36,336 bases of DNA from the NCBI GenBank assembly GCA_017998095.1, contig JAGODU010000024.1, forward strand, positions 1 to 36,336, read 5' to 3'. The stretch's first letter is position 1; every line of letters begins with the position of its first letter. Positions 16,634 through 23,707 of the stretch are shown in pieces. The notes beneath the pieces are model-generated. The model was not told the origin of the DNA, ran no database searches, and saw nothing but the letters and a program-made list of their open reading frames with translations. The position numbers were made by a program, and so were the translations under genes. Origin of the DNA: Prolixibacteraceae bacterium. GTDB taxonomy: Bacteria; Bacteroidota; Bacteroidia; Bacteroidales; Prolixibacteraceae.

Positions 16634-17830
16634 ATGAAAAGAACTGTATCTGAATTCATAGAGTCACTTCTCTCAGAATTTGAAAATGTAATGTCATATT
16701 GGATGAATCATGCTGTTGATAATAAAAACGGAGGGTTCTATGGAACTATATTATCATCTGGCGTTCCTGTAAAAGATTCAAATAAAGGTGCCATATTGAA
16801 CGGCAGAATACTCTGGTCGTTCTCTGCAGCTTATAATTTCAACAAGAATCCTGAATACCTTAATTCAGCGGACAGGGCTTTCAATTATTTGTCTGAATTT
16901 TTCATCGATAAAAAGAATAGCGGGGTATTCTGGGAACTTGATTATTCAGGCAAACCTGTCAACACGCGTAAACAAGCTTATGCACTTGGCTTTGCAATTT
17001 ATGGCTTGTCGGAATATTATAAGGCCTCAGGAAATCAAAGGAGCCTGGATTTAGCTCAGGAATTATTCTGGACAATTGAAAAGCACCTGCTTGATAAAAA
17101 TGATGGTGGTTATATTGAAGCATTGAGTGAAAACTGGGAACCTCTTGAAGACATGCGCCTTAGTGTGAAAGATGCTAACGAGCCCAAGTCAATGAATACT
17201 CATCTGCATATACTTGAACCTTATACAAATCTATACCGCCATTGGAAAAACCCTATCCTTGCCGATAGTATCAGAAAGCTTGTAAGGATTTTTCTTGATA
17301 AGATTATCGATAACAAAACTGCCCATTTCAACTTGTTTTTTGACATGGACTGGAAAGTAAAATCCAGCACTGTTTCTTACGGTCATGATATTGAAGGCTC
17401 ATGGCTTTTGTTGGAAGCTGCTGAAGAACTTGGCGATAAGGAACTTATTGATGAAGTTAAAACCATGGCTTTAAGGATGGTTGATGTTACCAAGGAAGAA
17501 GGAGCCGATTCTGATGGTTCTATTTTCTACGAACGCGAAGCAAATCACCTCGATACAGATAAACACTGGTGGCCTCAGGCTGAAGCAATGGTTGGGTATG
17601 TCAACGCATGGCAGCTTACAGGTAATAAAAAATACATGGATGAAGCCGAGAAAGTATGGAACTTCATTAAACTAAGAATTATTGACCATGAAATTGGTGA
17701 ATGGTTCTGGAAGGTTGACAGGAAAGGGGAACCCTATATAAACGAAGAAAAAGCAGGCTTCTGGAAATGCCCTTATCACAACACACGAGCATTGATCGAA
17801 GTTGTAAGCCGTTTACGCAAAAGTTTTTAA
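16634..17830 (+). CDS. Mannobiose/cellobiose 2-epimerase (AGE family)
   Basis: A 398-aa cytoplasmic (alpha/alpha)6-barrel protein. It interconverts the C2 configuration of the reducing sugar, here turning beta-1,4-mannobiose into mannosyl-glucose for the GH130 phosphorylase. Conserved active-site histidines appear at His192 (MNTHLHILEPY), His251 (SYGHDIEGSWLL) and His382 (KCPYHNTRA), each eight below the numbering I recall for the Rhodothermus marinus enzyme. Family motifs GGFYG near the start, KQAYALGFAIYGLSEYY and HWWPQAEAMVGY are present. The 2-bp gap after GH130 suggests strong coupling. Confidence 0.95.
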   Translation: MKRTVSEFIESLLSEFENVMSYWMNHAVDNKNGGFYGTILSSGVPVKDSNKGAILNGRILWSFSAAYNFNKNPEYLNSADRAFNYLSEFFIDKKNSGVFWELDYSGKPVNTRKQAYALGFAIYGLSEYYKASGNQRSLDLAQELFWTIEKHLLDKNDGGYIEALSENWEPLEDMRLSVKDANEPKSMNTHLHILEPYTNLYRHWKNPILADSIRKLVRIFLDKIIDNKTAHFNLFFDMDWKVKSSTVSYGHDIEGSWLLLEAAEELGDKELIDEVKTMALRMVDVTKEEGADSDGSIFYEREANHLDTDKHWWPQAEAMVGYVNAWQLTGNKKYMDEAEKVWNFIKLRIIDHEIGEWFWKVDRKGEPYINEEKAGFWKCPYHNTRALIEVVSRLRKSF

Positions 17831-17851
17831 ATAAATCATATAAACTAAACT

Positions 17852-19231
17852 ATGCACACTAAAGTATCGTTGAGGGAAAAAATAGGATATGGACTAGGAG
17901 ATGCTGCTTCTTCCATGTTCTGGAAAATTTTCTCTTTCTATCTGGCGATTTTTTATACCGATGTGTTTGGTATATCTGCTGTCGCTGCAGGAACAATGCT
18001 TCTTGTAACAAGAATCTGGGATACAGCTATCGATCCTGTAATGGGAGTAATTGGCGACCGTACAAATACAAAATGGGGAAAATTCAGGCCTTACCTGCTT
18101 TGGGTTGCTATTCCATTTGGAATTGTTGGTGTTCTTTTATTCACCACACCTGATTTCGGGACTACCGGTAAACTTATATATGCTTACATCACATATACTC
18201 TTATGATGATGGTTTACACAGCAATAAATGTTCCTTATGCAAGTCTTCTGGGTGTTATGTCTTCCGATCCTAACGAAAGGACCACCCTTGCTTCATACAG
18301 AATGGTATTTGCATTTGGCGGAAGCCTACTTGTTGTTGCAATTTATCAGCCACTTGTCGATATGTTTAAAGGTACTGTAGCGTTAACTACTGCTTATCAG
18401 CTGACTATGGTTGTTATTGGTATCGTGGCTGTTATTTTCTTCCTGCTTACTTTCTCATGGACAAAAGAAAGAGTAAAGCCTCCGCGCTCTCAGGAGAACT
18501 CACTGAAGGATGATGTTAAAAATCTGCTAAGCAATACTCCCTGGTTTGTATTGCTGGGTGCAGGCGTAATGACTCTTATATTCAACTCTGTACGTGATGG
18601 CGTGGCAATGTATTATTTCAAATATTATGTGATAGATGATACTGCAGTTGCTATTTCAAAGATGACTTTCACATTCAGTACTTTATACTTCCTTTTAGGA
18701 CAAGCTTTCAATATGCTTGGTGTGATAATGGCTAAACCTGTTTCTGCTCGTATAGGCAAGAGAAAAACATTCATGTATGCAATGTTTGCTGCTTCTGTTC
18801 TTAGTGTTTTATTTTACTACTGTACAAAGGAAAATGTTGTCTTTGTCTATATTCTTCAGGCAGTTATAAGTTTCTGTGCCGGTATTATTTTCCCTATGCT
18901 ATGGTCTATGTATGCCGATACTGCCGATTATTCAGAATGGAAAACAGGAAGAAGGGCTACCGGACTTGTGTTCTCTGCTTCAAGCATGTCGCAGAAACTG
19001 GGCTGGACTCTTGGAGGCTCATTAACACTTTGGCTCTTAGGTTTCTTTGGATTCCAGGCAAATGTTGAGCAATCGCCTGAAACTATCAACGGTATAAAGT
19101 ATATGCTTAGCTATATCCCTGCTATCGGGGCTCTTATCTCAGGCTTGTTTATGCTATTATACAAGCTTGATGAAAAGACATTGAAGACGATTGAAATTGA
19201 ACTCGATCAAAGAAGAAAGGCCGAGGCTTAA
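17852..19231 (+). CDS. GPH-family sugar symporter (MFS), probable mannobiose importer
   Basis: A 459-aa inner-membrane protein with about 12 hydrophobic segments. It carries glycoside-pentoside-hexuronide:cation symporter signatures: KIGYGLGDAASSMFWKIFSFY at the start (first part only quoted), RIWDTAIDPVMGVIGDRT, GKFRPYLLW, and the C-terminal ADTADYSEWKTGRRATGLVF. Its place directly after the epimerase (21-bp gap), and the lack of any other importer, make a mannobiose or short manno-oligosaccharide role very likely, with Na+ or H+ as the coupling ion. It ends the operon and is followed by a strong terminator. Confidence 0.93.
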   Translation: MHTKVSLREKIGYGLGDAASSMFWKIFSFYLAIFYTDVFGISAVAAGTMLLVTRIWDTAIDPVMGVIGDRTNTKWGKFRPYLLWVAIPFGIVGVLLFTTPDFGTTGKLIYAYITYTLMMMVYTAINVPYASLLGVMSSDPNERTTLASYRMVFAFGGSLLVVAIYQPLVDMFKGTVALTTAYQLTMVVIGIVAVIFFLLTFSWTKERVKPPRSQENSLKDDVKNLLSNTPWFVLLGAGVMTLIFNSVRDGVAMYYFKYYVIDDTAVAISKMTFTFSTLYFLLGQAFNMLGVIMAKPVSARIGKRKTFMYAMFAASVLSVLFYYCTKENVVFVYILQAVISFCAGIIFPMLWSMYADTADYSEWKTGRRATGLVFSASSMSQKLGWTLGGSLTLWLLGFFGFQANVEQSPETINGIKYMLSYIPAIGALISGLFMLLYKLDEKTLKTIEIELDQRRKAEA

Positions 19232-19244
19232 GATAAATCAGGAC

Positions 19245-19280
19245 AACAAAAAAGGGACATGATTATGTCCCTTTTTTGTT
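19245..19280. terminator. Strong bidirectional rho-independent terminator
   Basis: The 16-bp perfect arms AACAAAAAAGGGACAT (19245-19260) and ATGTCCCTTTTTTGTT (19265-19280) enclose a GATT loop. The core GGGACAT stem is flanked by A6 and T6, so it works from both sides. It ends the mannan operon on the plus strand and the methyltransferase on the minus strand, whose stop codon overlaps its last two bases. Confidence 0.95.
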
Positions 19281-20055
19281 ATTGTTTTCTTTTTACAACC
19301 ATTGTTGCTGTAGTTATACCGCTTTTTAGATTTTCATATTCTTCTTCCTGAATCTTAATGTAATCAAGAAATATCTTTGCTTTGTCTGGATGCTTTTCTG
19401 CTAATTCAAGACAACGTTGTGCCAGCTGATCATATTCAGTATCGTAATTTTCAAATAATTGTTTGTCTTCATGTCCTAACACCATGTCAATCATCTCCAT
19501 TCCCGATGATTCTATTTGGTTTAGGATTTCTTTTTTACTGAAAACCTGAATATGACTGAAATCACTATCTTCTTCAACATATCCCTCATCAATTATTATG
19601 ATTCCATTTTCTTTTAAATTATTGACCAACAATGTAAAAGTTGTCTTGTAATCTCCGAAAACCTGCCCTATAGCTCCAAGTATTATTACATCATAAGTAC
19701 TGAGGTTTTTAATTGCTTCTCGTATGTCTCCTGTTTCAAATTTGCAAAGTTCAGCCACATTGTACTCTGCTGCTTTCCCTTTTGAAAATTCAATAAATTC
19801 AGGAATCGCATCTATACCATGACATTCAAATCCGCATTCAGCAGCTATTTTAACTGAAACAGATCCTTTCCCGCAACCCAGATCCAGTACCTTTAATCCC
19901 TTACTTCCTGATGAATGTTTTCTTATCAAACTGATTATTGTTTTGGGATCGGCTCCTATTTCCCAGAAATCCTGCAGAATATAAGGCAAATAGGGCAGTA
20001 TTCCCTTGTCTTTAACATCCATAGCTGTTGCTACTGATTCTTCTAATGTTTTCAT
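19279..20055 (-). CDS. Class I SAM-dependent methyltransferase
   Basis: A 258-aa soluble protein with the Rossmann-type SAM-binding fold. Motif I is LKVLDLGCGKGSVSVKIA (from ~residue 53) and the acidic residue closing strand 2 is in CHGIDAIPEFI; the post-motif FETGDIREAIKNLSTYDVIILGAIG fits motif II. The last ~100 residues are helical and specific to this protein. The substrate is not recognisable. It stands alone on the minus strand between two plus-strand operons, sharing a terminator with the mannan operon, so it is probably not part of mannan use. Confidence 0.85.
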   Translation of the reverse strand: MKTLEESVATAMDVKDKGILPYLPYILQDFWEIGADPKTIISLIRKHSSGSKGLKVLDLGCGKGSVSVKIAAECGFECHGIDAIPEFIEFSKGKAAEYNVAELCKFETGDIREAIKNLSTYDVIILGAIGQVFGDYKTTFTLLVNNLKENGIIIIDEGYVEEDSDFSHIQVFSKKEILNQIESSGMEMIDMVLGHEDKQLFENYDTEYDQLAQRCLELAEKHPDKAKIFLDYIKIQEEEYENLKSGITTATMVVKRKQ

Positions 20056-20197
20056 GTTTTGCAGTGTAGTTTTATTCTTTTTATTACTTGTTTTTTTATA
20101 AGTCTGTTAAAATCTTCATCCATTACAATATATGTGTTTTTACTTATTCTTTGAAATATATCTGATCTTCTTGAACTGCTGATTAAAACAAATTCCC

Positions 20198-20205
20198 TAA
20201 CTTTA
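20198..20205 (+). promoter_or_regulatory. Candidate -7 box of the envelope gene cluster
   Basis: TAACTTTA matches TAnnTTTG in seven of eight positions and lies 30 bp before the first ATG of the cluster. A TTG at 20171-20173 is 24 bp upstream, slightly far for a -33 box. This is the only reasonable promoter I see in the 179-bp divergent gap. Confidence 0.3.
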
Positions 20206-20234
20206 GAAATAGATCTAATTAAATTCTGAATTAT

Positions 20235-21311
20235 ATGACTATAATGAAAATTCCCCGGCTTATGCTTAACGGCTTTTTCTCTGTCAGAAGATTTTTTGCC
20301 TTTCTTCCTATTGTTTTATTATTTACATCATGGTCGTGCTCCACTAAGAGGTGTGCAATGTGCGATCTTGACAATACTACGATTTATAATGTGGAGATGA
20401 ACGAAAACAGTTCAAGGAAATATGGCAAAAAGAACTTCATTACTTATTTTGCTCCGGTACCCGTTGAAACAGTTAATGATAAAGTCAATGTTTATCTCGT
20501 CGACTGCGAAGGGAAAGATGCTTATAAGCTTAAACACGGAAAGGAACTTGAAAAGTTTGTTAAGGAGAATATGCTGATTGTTGATTCTCTTGATGTAAAG
20601 AAAATAACTGTTACTTCTGATGCTGATATCTATCCTGTTGCTTTTACTCTGAAGAAACTTAAAGATCTTACAAACCTCAATCTTTGCAAAAGATCGCGCA
20701 ACGACTTTAAAATTGAAGCAAGGGCAATGTTCGGATTCAGGTCTTTTAAAGAATCATCATATCAACCTTTACCCGGAGATGTTCCAATGGAAAAGGAGTT
20801 ATTTGGTTTTGGAGAAGGCGGCACAATGATAACTACAGGTTTTGAAGCTGCATTCCTGCCTTCAATTTTTACGGTTAATGATAAACACAGGTTTCATTTG
20901 GGAGCTATGACAGGCTACTGGCCTGTTGATGGTGGTCATTTCATACCGCTGGCTATTCATCCGCGGTTTACTTTCAACGATATTACAAATCCTCTATTTG
21001 GAAATTGTAACGCTTTATACTTGTTTGGCGACCTTGGCACTGCTTACGATGTCTCTTCTGAATTTAAGAAGTTCTGGTCAGATAAGCTCAACGCTTCATT
21101 CTGGGACTTAGGAGCAGGCATTGACTTCTGGGTAACTAAAGGAATGGACATTTCTTTAGATCTTGGATACCGGAGAATGACTCTTCCTCTTTCTTCTCTG
21201 GAAGATAACCCGGAATGGGCTGAATGTGCTGAAAGTCATAATATCCCGTATTCTTCTTATCCGGGAAGAAGAACGGGACAGTTTTTTATTCGTTTAGGTG
21301 TAACTTTTTAA
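20235..21311 (+). CDS. Uncharacterised outer-membrane barrel protein with lipoprotein-like N-terminus
   Basis: A 358-aa protein I do not recognise by name. Residues 1-35 are a basic and then hydrophobic leader ending in TSWSC, so Cys35 may be lipidated. An alternative ATG at 20244 would start at MKIPRLML. Residues ~50-150 form a soluble domain with a charged helix (LKHGKELEKFVKENMLI) and alternating strands. From ~155 the pattern is that of a transmembrane beta-barrel with aromatic girdles (FKIEARAMFGFRSF, GFEAAFLPSIF, FHLGAMTGYW, LYLFGDLGTAYDV, WDLGAGIDFWVTKGMDISLDLGYR is split across the last strands), ending in FFIRLGVTF with the terminal Phe typical of outer-membrane barrels. It starts a tight three-gene operon, 10 bp before the next gene. 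Family-level function is unknown. Confidence 0.75.
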   Translation: MTIMKIPRLMLNGFFSVRRFFAFLPIVLLFTSWSCSTKRCAMCDLDNTTIYNVEMNENSSRKYGKKNFITYFAPVPVETVNDKVNVYLVDCEGKDAYKLKHGKELEKFVKENMLIVDSLDVKKITVTSDADIYPVAFTLKKLKDLTNLNLCKRSRNDFKIEARAMFGFRSFKESSYQPLPGDVPMEKELFGFGEGGTMITTGFEAAFLPSIFTVNDKHRFHLGAMTGYWPVDGGHFIPLAIHPRFTFNDITNPLFGNCNALYLFGDLGTAYDVSSEFKKFWSDKLNASFWDLGAGIDFWVTKGMDISLDLGYRRMTLPLSSLEDNPEWAECAESHNIPYSSYPGRRTGQFFIRLGVTF

Positions 21312-21321
21312 ATGACGGGAT

Positions 21322-23697
21322 ATGAAAAATAAAAAAATACTATTGTTGATTTTCATCCCTGTCATTTTAATAATGTTGCTTAACTGTGATGAAACAATTC
21401 TGAGGGATGACTGTGAAGAGTTTGATGATATTCAACTTACTATAAAGGGAAAATATTCAACTGAATGTGAACCTGATGTAATACTTCCTGCCAGAGGTGC
21501 TGCCATTAAGATTATTGCTGCCGGCGATACTTTGTTTACCGGAAACCTCGATTCTACAGGTACTTTTGATACAGGTGATATTGAAAACTCAGGTTGCGGT
21601 CTTAATAATGCAGTCATTGAAACAAGTTATAAGGGTTCTACTTTCAGCGAAAAGTTTGGTATCCTTTGCTGCGATACTACGCTGACTTATATTTTTAAAG
21701 ATATTTCTTGTGAAGAGCAAAAACCTATTGATTGCCAAAGTATTGACACTATTATCACAAGAACAATTACCAGCTATGGTGAATGTGTAATGATTAATGC
21801 AGCTTATTCCGAGCTTAAGAATAATGTTGTGCTTATTGCTTCCAATTCCCCGTTAAGGATTGATATTGGAGAACTGATGCGCCTCACAGGCGGAATATTT
21901 GTAAGAACGATTCTACCTTCTCCATCAGGGAACTCTGTTGTTATACCTAACGGACAGATTGAAATTTACTTTGATGTTGTCAGAGATATGGTGGATACAA
22001 TCGGCCCGGTAATTGTCAATCTCCCTGCTTTCTGCCTCGATAATTCAGGAAATGACGTTTCGTCGGGAAATATAAAACTTGAACTTAGTTCTTTTATTTG
22101 TGATCCTTTGAATTGCCTTTGTCCTTTTGGAAAGAATGACAAAGCAGAATTATTCTATGCTCCTGATAAGGTGACTGTTGGCGAATCAAAGAACTTTGGG
22201 TTTACCATACTTGAACTTACTGATGGCAACTTTGGAGTAGGCTGCTCTTTGAAAATAGACAGTATTAAGCGTGCCGGAGGAGGAGATGCTTATACATTGG
22301 GCACTGATTCCTGGAAAATAGAAACAGTAAATCCTTCCGACCTGGAGATTGGTGATTATCTTTATATTACAACTTTATTTGAACCCAAAAAGGCGGGTGA
22401 GATAACTGAAGAATTTGTTGTTTATACTTCTGTTTACTCAGAGAACAATCCAAATAATAAAGAGAATACCGATGAATGCTCTTTCCGCTTTAAGCTGAGA
22501 GGAGAGGGCTGCAATATGATTTGTCCTTCAATTATCCCGCTGGCTACTTTAGTGAAAAAGGTTTATACTAACCCTTTTAAAGAAGAGATTGTTTATCGGG
22601 GTGATAAAATCGATATGAGCAACGAGTTTTATATCTCTCAGAAGATAAAGGGAACAATGACTACCGATTGCCTCGAAGAAATGCAGGAACCGGGCTTAGC
22701 TGTATTCAAAATTGATATTCCTGATGGGGATTATTGCTCAGATATTAATCTCGATATTCAAAAGAGAACCAATACGGGCAACAATGATTATGAATTCTTC
22801 TTTACAAATATTTCAAACCTTTCTATCGGTGATATTTTAAATACTTCATTATTGACAGTTACTTTCATTCCTCCTTCCATGAAGCAGTTCTATGATAACA
22901 ACTACGATAATAAGTTTAACTGTGTGTTCGATCTTATTGCTTCCGATGATGAGGGTAAAGAAATATGCAGACAGGAAATAAGAATTGAATCAGAAGTAGA
23001 GGAATTTTCTATCGGCTCAAGGGAAGTAGTTATTATGGAGGCCTTCAGCCAAATTTCTTCTAAATCGAAAGTGCCATCACATCATATTTATGACATTGAC
23101 ACCTACAATCCTAAGCTTAAGAACTATGGATTGAGGGAAGCACTTACCGATGAATATATTAATGATCTTGTAATCCCAAATGTTCCAATCAGCGATCATT
23201 CATTATATTTTGATGTTGATTCACCTGATGACCCGACTGCTAATTTTACTCAGAAGCCTGAATTGTATCTGGTAAATACTGTGCTGAACAATTTTTCTAA
23301 AATATCTGCTTCTTCGGTTACATCTTTCAATACTCACGATGAATTTATTGCTGCCTATGAAAACGGCTCTCTGATGAATCTCATTATGAACGACCCTAAA
23401 GCAGGATTCAGCAATGGCTCTTTCACATGGGCTGATAGCAGGGATAAATCAGATTTCATTGGCAATAACGGAATTGCAATCAATCCTTACGAAGTTTATA
23501 TCGTCTGGAACCCTGACAGTCAATCTGATGATTATACTGTTGAAGGAAATAAGAGCAGGCATATCTTCTGCGGAATGGCATTGGTTTATATTTCTTCAGT
23601 TAAGTCAGGTTCGAATAATACCGATAATGCAACAGGAGGAATGGGCAAGGCTAATGTATCTTTCTATGTTGAATATCCTTTGATGTGGGATGAATAA
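21322..23697 (+). CDS. Large Cys-rich lipoprotein of unknown function
   Basis: A 791-aa protein with a lipoprotein signal (Cys22 in LIMLLNC). It has 22 cysteines, including close sets such as CDPLNCLC (260-267), CC (116-117) and CNMIC (397-401), which suggests several disulfide-bonded modules. Predicted content is almost all beta. Residues ~270-395 and ~400-560 read like two immunoglobulin/ASH-type sandwich modules (for example KVTVGESKNFGFTILEL and YLYITTLFEPKKAGEITEEF). Residues ~565-791 form a separate domain without cysteines except Cys750. I found no catalytic motif. It overlaps or nearly abuts the third gene, so the two are translated together. The role is probably structural or binding at the cell surface; no closer function can be given. 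Confidence 0.75.
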   Translation: MKNKKILLLIFIPVILIMLLNCDETILRDDCEEFDDIQLTIKGKYSTECEPDVILPARGAAIKIIAAGDTLFTGNLDSTGTFDTGDIENSGCGLNNAVIETSYKGSTFSEKFGILCCDTTLTYIFKDISCEEQKPIDCQSIDTIITRTITSYGECVMINAAYSELKNNVVLIASNSPLRIDIGELMRLTGGIFVRTILPSPSGNSVVIPNGQIEIYFDVVRDMVDTIGPVIVNLPAFCLDNSGNDVSSGNIKLELSSFICDPLNCLCPFGKNDKAELFYAPDKVTVGESKNFGFTILELTDGNFGVGCSLKIDSIKRAGGGDAYTLGTDSWKIETVNPSDLEIGDYLYITTLFEPKKAGEITEEFVVYTSVYSENNPNNKENTDECSFRFKLRGEGCNMICPSIIPLATLVKKVYTNPFKEEIVYRGDKIDMSNEFYISQKIKGTMTTDCLEEMQEPGLAVFKIDIPDGDYCSDINLDIQKRTNTGNNDYEFFFTNISNLSIGDILNTSLLTVTFIPPSMKQFYDNNYDNKFNCVFDLIASDDEGKEICRQEIRIESEVEEFSIGSREVVIMEAFSQISSKSKVPSHHIYDIDTYNPKLKNYGLREALTDEYINDLVIPNVPISDHSLYFDVDSPDDPTANFTQKPELYLVNTVLNNFSKISASSVTSFNTHDEFIAAYENGSLMNLIMNDPKAGFSNGSFTWADSRDKSDFIGNNGIAINPYEVYIVWNPDSQSDDYTVEGNKSRHIFCGMALVYISSVKSGSNNTDNATGGMGKANVSFYVEYPLMWDE

Positions 23698-23707
23698 TTA
23701 TAAAGAA

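Noticed and set aside
2778..19231. A SusC/SusD pair
   Set aside because: No TonB-dependent receptor plug/barrel or SusD-type helical lipoprotein is present; the only barrels in the window are at 20235-21311 and in the DUF5916 protein.
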